This document shows, in pieces, positions 23,311 to 35,441 of a stretch of 64,000 nt of DNA (position 1 is its first letter; the number at the start of each line of letters is the position of its first letter). The notes beneath the pieces are model-generated. The model made no database searches and was not told the origin of the DNA. It saw only the letters and a list, made by a program, of their open reading frames with translations. The position numbers and the translations under genes were made by a program. This DNA comes from Diphasiastrum complanatum (Eukaryota; Streptophyta; Lycopodiopsida; Lycopodiales; Lycopodiaceae), in the NCBI GenBank assembly GCA_029204225.1, contig CM055101.1, positions 59,380,094 through 59,444,093 on the forward strand. Reading direction: 5' to 3'.

Positions 23311-23825
23311 ATACCAATTTGGCGAAAAAATTTCTATCATTTGGTTGCCTAACTTACGAGAACAATAAAGTAGAACATTATAAGGACAATTTCTTTTTCA
23401 AATACGTGAAGCACAACTTTAAAGTGGTTGCACAAGTTTCAATAGTGGGAAAGAAGCTATATGTGCTTGAAATACCCAAGATCAATCACAACACAAGAGT
23501 GTGTAAAGTCTATGTCATGCTTTTTGGTGTTACCCAGATCTGACGAAGCCTATGTGTTGTGGTGAAACAAATTTGACAATATTTTAACTCTAGCATGTAT
23601 CGTGCTAAAGATATTTTAAAGTTAAATCACAATGATTTGTAAGGACTTGCACAAACTCAACCCATTTTTGGTGCTACTTACTTTTCATTTTGTTTATTGA
23701 TGATTACTCTCTCAAGGTGTGGATGTATGTCTTGCAACACAAATTACCTTCGTTTTCTTATTTAATGGACTTCAAGAATCTAGTTAGTAATCAAACTAGC
23801 AAGCACAACACTATAGAGTTGTAGC
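23311..23825 (+). pseudogene. Faint copia protease-integrase relic
   Basis: VGKKLYVLEIPK near 23440 resembles the copia pre-integrase motif (G-K-LY-L). LFIDDYSLKVWMYVLQHK, FSYLMDFKNLVSNQTSKH at 23692-23820 match the copia integrase core pattern DDYSRKVW...FK.LVENQTG. The rest is eroded beyond recognition. One of the oldest copia traces here. Confidence 0.65.
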
Positions 23826-25359
23826 AAATTGCACACAAAAGTGTGCATTTCAGGAACTTTTTCAAAAATCCATATCTCACTAACTATCACAAATGTCATC
23901 AGATCCTTTCACAAACATGTTCTTGATATATACATTATTTATTTAAAGTAGTGAGACATTGAAAAAAAATTTATTCAAGATATGGTGTGTCAATGATGTG
24001 GGGTTATTGGTCAAACTTTGGTAAAGCTCAAATGTGAGGATGTCACACCATGTCTTTCACTACAATTTTTATGATATTCTAAAAATTCTTGCATGGCCAT
24101 AGCAATGTGTCCATCAGAAAAAAGTTCTTTTTTATTGAAGTAGATATGGACATTGAAAGTCTCCCATGTCAAGTGTTGAAATATATTTTGTGAATTAGTA
24201 TAGTTGGAAACATCACTTATAATTGATACATGCAACAATCTAGTACATTTAAGTCTATGAATAAATAACAAAACAAAAATACATTATAGTGTTACCACAT
24301 AAGCAATTACACAAACATGGTATCATAAGATGTCATGTTTGTTGCTCTCTATTACTCATAAAAATACTTCAACATATTAAAATAAAGGTGAAATTCCACA
24401 AGGAAATGGTCTAGTAAGAGAGCTTTATCTCAATCACATGAAAAATCAACACATTTATCTTGTATAGTTGCGGACATATGGAGAAGTAAATCTCAAGGTA
24501 TAAAAAAGCCAAGAAATAAAGAAACACAATGTTGAAATAGATAAGTAATTTCAATAGAAGAAGAAGAAAAAGGACATCGACAAGCCATTTTATCAAAAAT
24601 GACGAGGCCTGGGACCCTTTGACTTCACAATGTACTCGTGAATGAGTTTATGACACCATTCTAAAGACGTCAGAAAATAGAAAGAAGTGACAAAATTAGA
24701 GTGAAAATTTGCTCATGGATGTGCATGGAATGTTTTAAGTGTGATTAATTACGTCAAAACAATATTGTGTTCATGATATTTTGTTTTTATCACAAATACC
24801 AAAAAAATCTTTAATTTGCCTGAAAAAACTTATTATTGTGTTGCAATACAAGTCATACAATATTATTCGGCCACATGGGCATCACTATCATATTCACAAA
24901 CTTGACAACAAGTGACATTAGGGCTCTTTTTGGACTCAAAAAGGGCCTTTTCACTAATCATAATTAGTGTTAACGATGACATGTGTATCAAAAAGAGTGT
25001 GACAATTGAGATGGAATGAGCCATATGGCATGGCACATCCAATGGTGTAGATTGGATCTCTAAATTCTAACTCACCCACTAACCCTTCTCTAACTCTACT
25101 TCATCAACCCATATTAATGATAATGTGCCCCAACATTTTTGTGTCCCTTTGATGAACATATTTTTTTCTATTTCTGATTCTTCTTTTACACTATCTTTTG
25201 CGTCATTCATGACTAGGGGCTCATTCAACAACCGATTTTCTTGAAAACACATTGGACAGTTCGTATATTAGTCAAAAATGAATCAGTACATGGTGAAATT
25301 TTAGTGAAACGATGCCGACTATTTCAACTTGTGTAACTAGCTAATTCTAAGGCCATAAA
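23826..25359. other. AT-rich non-coding stretch
   Basis: About 1.5 kb with short, stop-ridden frames and no recognised domain, RNA or repeat copy. Confidence 0.5.
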
Positions 25360-25690
25360 ATATTCTATGGACCATTTCTAAGGCCGCAAATTTTTCTCTA
25401 GCCACATTTTGGGTGGGCTGGGGCCCATATCTATGGACAATTTTATGTCGAGTTTTACAAATTTGCAATATTTGCCCTCAATATTTATAGCCCAATTTTT
25501 CATGCGAAAATTTTGGCTAACACTTAATCTATTAAACAAATATTTAATATTCAACACTACATCACGAAATATCGACACATAAATATGAGTGTGGTTTAAA
25601 CACACGCTTGGTATCCATTATATTGTCACGACATAGAGGTGGCCAAAAACATCAAAATTAGGGTCACAAGACTCATTTATCCGACCAACA
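25360..25690 (-). repeat. Dispersed 320-bp repeat, copy B (inverted)
   Basis: Reverse complement of copy A at 16867-17182: gggctggggcccatatctatgg, cgagttttacaaatttgcaa and tggccaaaaacatcaaaat are shared. Clear similarity with scattered changes. Confidence 0.85.
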
Positions 25691-25740
25691 AAGTGGAATG
25701 TTAACTACCTTTTTCCATGAAAATTCCTTAACAAATTAAT

Positions 25741-25833
25741 GTCACAATTGTCATGTTCTAGATTACGATCATGGTGCAAGTACAAAGTCACAATTGTCAT
25801 GTTCTAGATTATGGGTCTTGGTTTTCAAGGGGA
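25741..25833. repeat. 46-bp direct repeat
   Basis: gtcacaattgtcatgttctagatta begins at 25741 and again at 25787. Part of the same sequence (gttctagatta-gatcatgg) recurs at 26118, just outside the inverted-repeat element, so the locus has been locally duplicated. Confidence 0.8.
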
Positions 25834-25909
25834 GCCTTTAAAAAATTTGAGAAGAAAGAAACTTTGGATACCAAGCTTGCCAAATGAGCCAACCCCATTG
25901 GGTTTATTT

Positions 25910-26111
25910 CAGTGTTCGGGAAAGTCAACATAGTTCAAGAATGGAACCAACATCTTTTCCCAAAAATCGGCATGGCAAAAATTGTACATAATTTTTTTTG
26001 TCATAAATCTTGAGTTTTATAAACAAAAATCGGCAAGTAAAAGCATGTCACTCAATAAAGGCCGAAGAACTTTTTTACATATCGAGGGAAACCAAGGTTT
26101 CCCGAACACTG
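25910..26111. mobile_element. 202-bp element with 14-bp terminal inverted repeats (MITE-like)
   Basis: cagtgttcgggaaa at 25910-25923 and its perfect complement tttcccgaacactg at 26098-26111 bound a non-coding A/T-rich body. The flanks share ggttta (25901-25906 and 26112-26117), a possible eroded target duplication. The size and structure suit a non-autonomous DNA transposon, possibly hAT-like. It lies 48 bp beyond the SAR1 stop codon, in the expected 3' UTR. Confidence 0.7.
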
Positions 26112-26159
26112 GGTTTACGTTCTAGATTATGATCATGGTTCAAGTTACAAAGCTTTGTA

Positions 26160-27334
26160 CTATTTAATGTATTGAGACAACCAACGGAATCCCTCACCAT
26201 ATCCCATTCGCTTCACAATGCTACACATAAATACCTCAATGGGACGTATATCAATATTATGGAAGGGAATACCGACTCCATGGCCAGTTGTCAGGCTAGT
26301 TAAACCAAGGTGGGACTTCAATTCATGCTCTGAAGCCGCTGTTGGAATGTCAATTTTGTTGCCAAGAATCAGGAAAGGAACTTTCTCAATGAAACCATCT
26401 GACAAAAGAGCATTTAATTGCTGATATGATTCAGCAAACCTTTCATGGTCCGCGGCATCCACCATGTAAACTATGCCGTCAACCTACATGTGCAAAATGC
26501 AAGCGTAATTAGGTAGAAAAAAAGCTTCATGCAAAGTAGGTTCCCCCACAGTCCACTCTATTTGATCTTGTATTTAACTCCCTGTTTATGTCTTTGATCA
26601 ATAACTACGATAATGAACTTGTAATTGATAGAGTAGTGAGGATGCAAATTCTGAGCAGATTAGGATACGAAGAGTTGACACATGGAAAGAGATGGTCATG
26701 GCCACATAAGACAGCGCCGAGGATGGAAGATCTGACTGCGGGACTAATGGGCAAAATTGGTATACGCACTCGGAGGAGTTAAAGCATGACACAAGCAAAT
26801 CACAAAAAGGTAAATTAGCAACTACAAATCCAACCGAGGTAAGATATGTTTCTTGGATATTGACAGCATGCAGCTACCTTCGGGTAGTAGTCTCTCCAAA
26901 CTCGGCGAGCCATGGGATGGCCGCCAAGATCAAATGCTTTGAACTTTATTTTACCGATAATTAATTCCTCCGAAGTTGGAAGTTGAGTAGGTAGGTGAAC
27001 CGCCAATGTCTGCAGTTTGCCACAGAAATCAATGAGCTTCGTAAAAAGTATCACTTATAAACGATTTAGACATAAAGTTTCAGAGTCAAGTAGAACTGTA
27101 TTACAATTATATTTCACAAGCAGCACGAGGACACCTACAACTTTTGGCTGATATGAAATCGACAGAGACGGGATCTAAAGCTATCAGATGTGAAATTACC
27201 TCGTCTTTGAGCATGTGCATCAAAGTTGTTTTTCCTGAGTTATCCAGTCCAAGGAATAGAATTTTAGCCTCTTTTCTCCACAGTCCAAGTGCAGAGAGCA
27301 AGTCGGATAACCAATCAAACAGCAAGCTGAACAT
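26160..27334 (-). CDS. SAR1: SAR1-type small GTPase (COPII coat assembly)
   Basis: Three coding exons on the minus strand: 27334-27200, 27009-26878 and 26483-26160 (45+44+107 codons, 196 aa; plant SAR1 is about 193). Introns begin gt and end ag (gag|gtaatt...ctgcag|ac; aag|gtagct...tgtag|gtt), both phase 0. SAR1 is the ER GTPase that starts COPII vesicle budding. Visible motifs: a hydrophobic N-terminal helix ([19 protein letters not shown]), P-loop GLDNSGKT at 29-36, PTSEEL switch I, DLGGH switch II, NKID, and C-terminal [10 protein letters not shown]. The start ATG at 27334 aligns with the family N-terminus. Residues [10 protein letters not shown] differ from the usual ERLVQHQPTQ, and HPMARR from H-x-QARR-type versions, so it may be a diverged paralogue; all GTP-binding motifs are intact. 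A purine-rich (GA)n leader lies just upstream. Confidence 0.93.
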
Positions 27335-28689
27335 TTTGTCTTTATGCCTTTTTCTCGCTCCTCTAGTCTCAAAATGTGTTTCTCTCTTTTTTCTTTTGTC
27401 TCTCTCTCTCTCTCGCTCTCGATTCCAAGCTGCACAGTGAATCACACACAATATATACGGAGGAAAATCTTCAATTATTTTGATAAAAAATCTGAGCAGT
27501 CCTTAAAGTCTCGTGGAGACCGCTGGAATTAAACTAGGAATGTGAATACGAAAGGAGCTTTCAAAATCAAATCTACACTAGCTACTCTTTGTACGATGCC
27601 TTAACATAAGTTAGACGTACTCCTACTAATTAAGGAAAGTAAAGAAAATAATATGCTTTTTAAAGAGATCTTCGTCACACCGATTCATGTTATGGAATCG
27701 ATAGTTGTTCGGGGATAATTACAGAATCAAATTCCATTGCATCGCAAGTATTTTACCGAACGGCATGGAATCGAGATCAGGAGTACGAGCCTCGAGGGTT
27801 GAAAATAAAGTTTAAACAAAATAGAAAAATCTGTCATATCCATAAAGTAATACACACACCGATGATCTGACAATGTAATACACATACCTATGATCGTCAG
27901 AAATACTCTCTGCTTCTGATCATGATTGTCCAGCAACAGCCAAAGTAGTATGTTTCGCTCTTGAGTCTTAAGGAAGAGCAGACTATCATAATTAGTGCAC
28001 ACTTTGGAAGATCGTGACAAGTAATTACATTGAGAGAAAGCTGGGAAGGACAACTGCGAGCTATGAAGAGTTTCGTGCATGGATCGTATGTGAAATGTAT
28101 GATTCGATCTATCGATATAATAGGTCGTGGATGGAAGGAAGGAACGAAGGAGACGAGCTATCTTGTTTGCGTCAGAAAGAGGATGTGGACCGTGGATGTA
28201 AGTTTGTGTGGTTCAGATTCGTCTTTCATATCAACTACGTCATGAAGCAAATGAGAGCGGCAGATTTTGTATCCAACGGCCTTACTTGGCTCTTTGATTC
28301 TATTTCTTAAAATCATTTTTGACATTTTAATGAAGAAATGGTGGAGCCTCACAAAATTGTTTTGTGAATGTGCTGGGCCAAATTTTTACTGTGGCGATTT
28401 TTTTAGCATGCACCTTTCAGATGCCCAAAGGTGCACGTAAAAGTTTTTCCTGTTTTTGCACACCTTCCACTCGAAAGGTGCATGTGAGAAAACAAAAAAA
28501 TCTCCAAGCTGTAGCTGCACGCACTTATGGTATACCAGCAAAGAAAAGCATTTTTTTTGAACCAAAGATTCTGGGTCCGACGTATGGGGACCATACTACC
28601 CAGTGGTAGTTGCCAAATCTTAGCCGATATTTTCGCAAAGAGAAACGGACTAATGTTGAGGTTTATTTTTGCAAAACTATAAAAGCCGG
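27335..28689. other. SAR1 upstream region, no other gene
   Basis: On the minus strand 27335-27440 is a GA-rich probable 5' leader. Beyond it are only short overlapping frames without domains. A patch at 28390-28500 repeats the words aggtgca and ggtgcacg in both orientations. Confidence 0.5.
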
Positions 28690-28800
28690 CATGTAAAACC
28701 CGGCTATTAGCAAAAATCAGCATAAAGTTACCTATAGAATTGGGTTTCAGCCCGCCCTAGCTAGAGAAAATTTTGCAGCCTTAGAAATGGCCGATAGAAA
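28690..28800 (+). repeat. Dispersed 320-bp repeat, copy C (partial)
   Basis: Carries agcccgcc-tagctagagaaaattttgcagccttagaaatgg, matching the right-hand end of copies A and B with more divergence. Confidence 0.6.
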
Positions 28801-29830
28801 TATTTTGCGATTTAAAGTAATTATTATGTATTGTGTCACTTTTACTAATATATGATTACTCAATGAATTTTTCAGAGAAACTGTTTTGTCGTGAGAGCCC
28901 TATTCATGAATGCCGCAAAAGACAGTTTCAGGGAAAGAGCCGCCAAAGGAAAATTTTATCATGCAAAAACAAGACCGTGAATTGTGGGCAGTATCGAAAA
29001 ATCGTAAAAACCCTAACGACAAAAATTGGGCAAGTTCTGAAAAATGAGCAAAAATTGTGAACTAGGTCGATAACCTCGTAGAGCAAAAAACCAATGAACG
29101 GGCCAATACACGACGCTATCAGAAAAAAAATTAAGGGGAAACCAAATGAAGTATCAAGAAAAATGAATGCCACCTACAACAACAAAAATAGGGGTTGAGA
29201 AAGGGCCTCAACCAAATTTGGATAATAAATGAGAAGAGACCTGGAGGCTAGAAAATTTGAAGGATACACCCAAGGAGTGGGTGGTCTGACTAGTGGTGTT
29301 ATAGTTTCACAAATTGCTTGTTTACCAGTGAAGGATAGTATTTGTATTGCATAGTGTTGGATTTATCTCCTCTACTCTCCTATATCCCATGTTAATCTAG
29401 TTCCATTCCATCGCTACAATTTTACATGCATTGTCGCACAGTCTGCAAAAATACTCTTTTACTAAAGATAGGCAAGAGAATGGCACCCGACTTATCGGGG
29501 AAGCCCGACTTGGCCGACTTCTCGAGGAGTCCACGAACTTGTCGACTTTACCGACATATCAGGGAAACCCGACTTGTCCGACATATCGACTTATTGACTA
29601 CCCCAACTTAATTGGCCACGACAGTCGAAGCCTTCTCACACCCAGTTCTTGCACTGTTGTGCAACGACTTGGACAATGATAGCAGCACCCGCGATCTCCT
29701 CCAGACGGCACAACGACTCCACGCATTGTTGATTTAGCAAAAGTAGAGTAATGATAGGACAAAAGAAAAAGTTATTTTCCTAGGATATTAGTTCGCAAGA
29801 CAGAAGTTATATAGATCGAAAGTAACCGCA
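28801..29830. other. Non-coding stretch with short repeats
   Basis: No gene recognised. Around 29485-29595 the words cccgactt, cgacttgtc and gacatatc recur at irregular spacing, a decayed short tandem array. Confidence 0.45.
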
Positions 29831-30250
29831 AAGGTAACGTATGCGACCTTATTGCAGTCTAAAACGGCCTTATACGGTTTATTACGGCCTGATTGCGGCC
29901 TTATGTGGTTTTATGTTGTTAGTTTGCAAGAGCAAGGCCATGTTCAAGTTAGAAGTCAAAAGGACCAAAGACAATCGCAAAGGTAATAGGGGCGGCCTTA
30001 GTGCGGTCTTATGCAACCATGTTGCAGCTTTATTACAGCCTTAGTGCGGTCTTATGCGGTCATGTTGCGGAGAAGGAAACGACCGAAGGCAACAATAGCG
30101 GTCTGGATGCAGAAGATGGACCGAAAGGCAATGATTACGGTCTACATGCGAAAGCGGTGAATTATCAACCGAAAGGCAACGATAGCGGCCTTGTAGAGTT
30201 TGATTGCGGTCTCGAAACGGTAGCGGTTGAACCGTCTGAGAGAACCACGT
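29831..30250. repeat. GCGGTC/GCGGCC-rich degenerate tandem region
   Basis: Words such as attacggcct, tgcggtcttatgc, attgcggcctta and gcggtct recur about every 10-20 bases. The vocabulary is like that of the denser array at 57436-58050. Confidence 0.55.
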
Positions 30251-31140
30251 ATAAAAGGGTGGCGGTCCCTTGGGGAGTTGTGCGAAGGCTATTACTAAAG
30301 ATGGAGGATGGTATAAACAGGAAAGCGGTAGGTGAAGAGAACACTCTTGATTTTGGACATTGGTGAGCGGAAGTGTGATCAAGCGTCAGTAAGGGTGAGA
30401 GCCGAGCACAATTCGATCAGTATCTGAGGGTTCATGTCAGGTTGCAGGATGCAAGAAGTGTTGCCTTGCTTAAGACCTTTTGAGAGAGGGAGTTGGCACC
30501 CTGCGTGTGTAAGTCCAACCCGATGATCACATAGTTATTTGATTGATTAGTTAAAAGTCAATAAAAGGACTTTAGGCATTTTTGCGGGACTTTTAATGTC
30601 ACAGGGCCTAATTGTCAAGTTAGTGAATAAAGTTGGATTTCTCTCCAATTTTGATCCCACACTTTTTTAAATTTGAATAAAAAGAGAGGCAAGACTGGAC
30701 CAATAGGATTCAGAGGCCAGGGTCCTCCTCTCTACTATAAGAAGGGACCAACTCGAGTTGCTCCTCATGTTCATTTCCTCATTTCAATAAAGCATATTGG
30801 TTCTCTTCAGAAATGGATTGATGAATGTCCTTGCTCTTCTTCTTTCCTTCTCCATCTCTCATGCTTTCTTTGGATTTTGCTAATTATTGGATCTGAATGT
30901 TATTGGGATTGAGTGTTATTATATTTTTTTATGAGAGAGAAAGAGTAAGCTATCTTTGTTGTGGATCATAGTGTCAATGGATCTTAGTGTTAATGAATAG
31001 GGTTAATGGATGTAGAGTTAGATTTAGATCTTCCATTCATGCTGAAATCTGAACTAAACTATCGCTCTCATGGGAACGAACCTACGCGTGACAACTAACT
31101 CCGTCTCTATGATGCTAGATTGACTAGATCTTGGATTCAG
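30251..31140. other. Non-coding, possible gypsy-LTR-like sequence
   Basis: A TATA-like string (ctactataagaaggg, near 30733) and a later aataaag could be promoter and polyadenylation signals of an LTR. No terminal repeats or partner copy are seen, so the assignment is open. Confidence 0.3.
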
Positions 31141-31635
31141 GTTAGGCAAGGAAAGAAACCCACTACATTGAAGAAGCACCTTTGGTTCAACACCTTATTC
31201 AATTCATTGATGTTTTGGAGTCAAGTCAAGTGGAGGAGCAAGCTCAAGACCCGAGGACTCCAAGAAGAACCTTGAGTATCAAGATGGAGCCATCTAGGCT
31301 CAATCATATGGATTAAGCAAGGCAAGTTGTCATTGGCAACATTATGTATGCACTTAATAGTTTTATTGATGTATCTTCAAGTGCACAAAATGCCTTGGAA
31401 TCCATGGCTTGGCATGATGTATAGTTTTTGAAGTGTGCTACATGTATATAGACACATTTGTGGAACATCTTGTAAGGGATCCTTTAAGAGGTGGTGAAAG
31501 ATCCTTCATGGACATCATTCTCTATTGGAGTCTCAAAAGTTCCTTGTTTGTAGCTGGATTTTTTAGACACTTCTAAAAGCATTAATTCATCTAACAAGAA
31601 AGTTGTAGATAGATCAAGCTAAATTTGAGGAGGAG
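31141..31635 (+). pseudogene. Copia hinge/C-terminal relic ending at a PPT
   Basis: Short traces such as RTPRRTLSIKMEPSRLNHM resemble the integrase-RT hinge (PRRS-R-EP-RL-Y). Most of RT and RNase H is missing. The last bases, aaatttgaggaggag (31621-31635), are a purine tract directly before an LTR, marking this as the 3' end of an internally deleted copia. Confidence 0.55.
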
Positions 31636-32335
31636 TGTGAAGAATTGCCAAAAATTGACAAATCTAGCTTGATCAAAAACCATGAAGAATAGTGTAAATT
31701 TTGTACGTAATTGGGTTCCAAACATGTATGGCCAAAATGCCACGTGGCAACCCACTCCTAATGTAGTTAGGTCAAGTCAAGAGAGTTGGTCATGTCTATT
31801 TGGTGGTCATCCCTACTTTATAGGACCTACACCTAAGTTTAAGGTGAAAATTTGACCAACTAGCTACCTACCAAGCATAACTCTAGGATCTAGGCTAGGG
31901 TTTCATTTTAGGGCAAGAAGGGTGAGTTAACTTCCTTATTACATGCTGGAAATCCACCTAACTTCAAGAAGGAAGTCGAATTTGCTATGTATTCCAAGAT
32001 CTCATAGTGAGAAGATAGAATATTTTTGGAGCTCATTGGCAATCTCAAGCTAGTTTACTATGTACATTGAGTTTTTGTGATCCAAATGAAACCATATCAA
32101 ATTCTACTTGTTTCTCAGGTTGAAGGCCGTACTACAGCCTGTAGTACACATGTGTGGGCTCGGATTTCAATGTTTATCAATGCTTTTGATTGTTAATGCT
32201 TGTTGTTTGTCAAATTGCCAATCTAGATCAAGTTTTTTGTGACTAATTTTTTTATAGATTGCTAAGCAAGGATCCAATCACTCTTGTGGATCTTTTGTAG
32301 ATCCATTTATGGTCCTAAAGTACAGTACTTTCACA
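31636..32335 (+). repeat. Copia LTR flanked by both PPT and PBS
   Basis: A 700-bp LTR from TGTGAAGAATTG to ACTTTCACA, related to the solo LTR at 474-1163 and the fragment at 55210. It has a PPT on its left and a primer site 14 bp to its right, so it served as 3' LTR for the left fragment and 5' LTR for the right one, as after unequal LTR recombination. Confidence 0.85.
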
Positions 32336-32349
32336 CCACCCTCAACAAG

Positions 32350-32362
32350 TGGTATCAAAGCT
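32350..32362 (+). promoter_or_regulatory. Primer binding site (initiator tRNA-Met)
   Basis: tggtatcaaagct, identical to the site at 6951, 14 bases after the LTR end. Confidence 0.85.
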
Positions 32363-32443
32363 ATCAAGCACTCCATCAGAATCCAACAAGTGGTAACTAT
32401 TATGATATTCACGACTAAGTAACCATTTCTTAGATTATTCACT

Positions 32444-34330
32444 ATGGAAGGTACATCTTCAAAGATCCGATTGATCAATAAGTTCAACGGAGATGATTTC
32501 TACATGCGAAAATTCAAAATGAAGATGATACTCATGGAAAAAGAGCTTTGGGAATATGTCAATAGTTCAACAGCCAAATCGACTGAGCCTGAACTGCTTG
32601 GGAAGCTAAGGATGGCAAAGCACTTGCCATTGTATCTCTAAATCTTAAAGATTCACAAATAGCTCATGTAACAAATTGTTTCAGCTATAAAGAATCATGA
32701 GACATTCTTTTTTATTTATATGAAATGACAGATATTTCAGCTCGTTCTGTTTTGAAAAAGAAGTTCTTGTTGCTCAAGATGAGTGAAGGAACCTCAGTCA
32801 TTGATCATTTGAACGAATTCAAACAGCTGCTCAACCAACTAGCTACAGTAGGTTTGCCACTATCAGACGAAGATGATAACTGTCTCTTCTGTCCAGTCTT
32901 CCTCCCTCTTATGACAACTTAGTATTGCTTTTAAGCAATTCTCCTGACCTATCTCTACAAAAGTTGACAACAAGTTTATTGCAGGAAGAAGTAAGAAGAA
33001 AAAGCTTATCAACGTCGAATATGAAGACAGTCGCCCTTTATTCAAACAAGCAACAATCCGGAAAGAAGAGAACTTCAATGGACAAGAATACTAAAGTTGA
33101 GGAAACTGATTCAAACCAACAACTACAATAGCACAATCGACAACATCAAAAGCCGAAAACCAAGCTCTTCTGCAAGTACTACAAAAGAACCAACCATGAC
33201 ATCAAGGATTGTCGAGTTCTCAAGCACAACACACGAAAGAAGAAGATGCAACAGCAGGATGGATGATCTGATTTTGCTAGAATCTCTCATGAAGATCCAA
33301 CACTGCTGATGGTACAAGATCAAGAAAGTAGATATGCCCTTCTATGATATATCGATTCCGGTGCCTCTCAACACATGACTTTATGCAAGTTCCTATTCAA
33401 AGAACTCACGCTAGCATATTTGAAGTATATTTACTTCAGTGAGACCAATACACATCAGATTGAAGGCCAAGGATCTATATGTCTTCATCTTCCAATTCAG
33501 CAGTGCTTTGTACTTTATGTACCTAAATTTAGAAAGAATTTATTGTCTATCAGCACGCTCATAGATCAGGACTGCAAAGCTTTGTTCAATTCAAAGCAAT
33601 GTACCATTTTGGATAAAGATAGTAATGAAATTCTCTCTACAATTTGAGAAGATAATTTGTACATTTTGTGTCATGAATATGCACTTTCCACCAATGCGAG
33701 TACTTCAAATGCCCAAGAAATGGCATCAAATATTAGGACATTTAAACATGAGATCAATCTTGTGCATGCATCACAATAGTATGGTTAAGGATTTAAGTAT
33801 TGATCCCTCATCCACTAACATTCGACATGTTTGTGAGATGTGTTACTAGGCAAACAACCTAGATCAAGATTCCCAAAGAGACAAGCCTCTAGAGCTAAGT
33901 CCATTCTAGAATTCATACATAGTGATCTATGTGGCCCTATGAGTACTCCTTCTCTGGGTTCAACACTATATTTTATCACTTTTATCAGTGACTCTTCAAG
34001 ATTCACTAGTGTTCATCAAGAATAAGTCTGTGGCATTCGGCTGTTTCAATGAATTCAAGCAGTTTGCTGAGACACAAACTGATCAAAAGCTCAAAACTCT
34101 ACGCACTGATAGTGGGAGAGAATATCTGTCAGACGAAATGTCCGACTACTTATCATCATGTGGCATTCATCATCAGTTCAGCTACTCAAGAATTTTTGGG
34201 CTAAAGCAATCTCAACAACTTGCTATCTATAAATTATTCAAGCACTAAAGTAGTTGACTTAAAGACTCTATTTGAAGCCTATCATGGAGTTTGAAACACC
34301 TTCGAGTGTTTGGTTGTCTTTGTTACATGT
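32444..34330 (+). pseudogene. Copia V gag-protease-integrase remnant
   Basis: ATG at 32444 starts gag (LINKFNGDDFYMRKFKMKMILMEKELWEY). Further frames give LLKMSEGTSVIDHLNEFKQLLNQL, a knuckle-like KYYKRTNHDIKDC near 33175 (first Cys replaced), a protease site (IDSGASQHMT near 33355), FRKNLLSISTLIDQDC, then integrase (LEFIHSDLCGPMSTPSLG, FITFISDSSRF, KTLRTDSGREYLSDEM) and the tail LRVFGCLCYM at about 34300. Stops and frameshifts occur roughly every 200 bases. The region after the second catalytic Asp, including the Glu motif, is deleted. Confidence 0.85.
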
Positions 34331-34891
34331 AGATTCCTTCTTCAAAAGAAGAAGAGAGGCCTAAAGCAATCAAAGCAAGACCAAAAACCAACACAACACA
34401 AAGAACAGTCAAATTTGCATACTAAGAAGAAGCTATTCTTCAAATATTGCAAGAGAAACAACCACGAGATTCAAAATTGTCGGATACTACAAGCAAAGAA
34501 CAACAGCAAGGGAAAATCAAATCAAGTGGCCAATGCAGCTACAGAAGCTCCACAGTCCATTCAAGAAGCGGATCATGATGCTTTCATGACCAGCCATCGA
34601 GGAGCATCCAACAATAGTTCTTGGTTCCTGGATTCTGGTGCCACTCAGTATATGATTAGCCTCATTGGCTATTTCAAGTCCTATACACCCTATAGTACCA
34701 ACAAATATGTTCACCTTGGCGATTATAGCACACAAGCTATTAAAGGTGAAGGTATTGTAAGATTAAGCTTTGCAAATGTTCAATCTAAGCTACTTTCTAA
34801 AGTCCTATACGTACCCAATCTATCTACAAATCTGCTCTCTGTAAGCAAAATCACAAATCTAGGATATAAAGTAGAATTTGAATGTGATCAA
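34331..34891 (+). pseudogene. Copia VI gag-protease fragment
   Basis: A second, separate copia copy starts in the zinc knuckle (KLFFKYCKRNNHEIQNC) and runs through the protease site (SWFLDSGATQYMISLIG), VHLGDYSTQAIKGEGIVRL and SKVLYVPNLSTNLLSVSKI to GYKVEFECD. It is closer to copia III protease than to copia V. It is cut on the left at the copia V integrase tail and on the right by the LTR at 34892. Confidence 0.85.
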
Positions 34892-35441
34892 TGTGAAGAA
34901 TTTCAGATCATTCAAGATCCAATCCATGTCCCTGATCTTTGGTTACAATAAGAAGCAAACCAACAATCCTGCCAATGTAGAAAAATCAGCATCTACATAC
35001 AAAATGAGATGCAAACTCTAAGAGATACTATTCAAACATGAACCAAAACATAAAATATGTTTGATGTCTGTACAACTACAATATCCTACTATATTTCACA
35101 TATGTGGAACCGAAAATAGCAATAAATGATCATTGAAGAGAGAAGATGGGTCTCTCCACGAGTTACATCCTTTTATAGAGTGTCCAAACCCTATTTGGCC
35201 ATTTGGCTTTCCCTCCAAAATGTAAACCCTAATATTTTGGGTCTAGATTCAATGTACCCAAAATTCAAATTTGAATCTCTCTCAAACTCGACTACCAACT
35301 TTCCCACACTTTCAAAAAGTGTTTATTGAATGTATTTTAGACTAATATAACTTCAAAAAGTTTATCTCTAAGTCTAAAATGAGTTTTGGCCTCTTATTGA
35401 CAATTTACCAAAATATGACTAACTAGTTGAAGTCTCTCACA
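34892..35441 (-). repeat. 3' LTR of minus-strand copia IV
   Basis: Ends are TGTGAAG (plus 34892) and CTCTCACA (plus 35441), so on the minus strand it runs TGTGAGAG...CTTCACA. On the minus strand it is preceded by the purine tract gttgaagagggag. It splits copia VI. Confidence 0.8.

Noticed and set aside
28014..28310. 98-codon ORF upstream of SAR1
   Set aside because: Overlaps another similar-length frame, has no domain and no splice or promoter context; likely chance.
34310..34951. Single 213-codon gene
   Set aside because: It is a copia gag-protease fragment whose last codons come from the inserted LTR at 34892.
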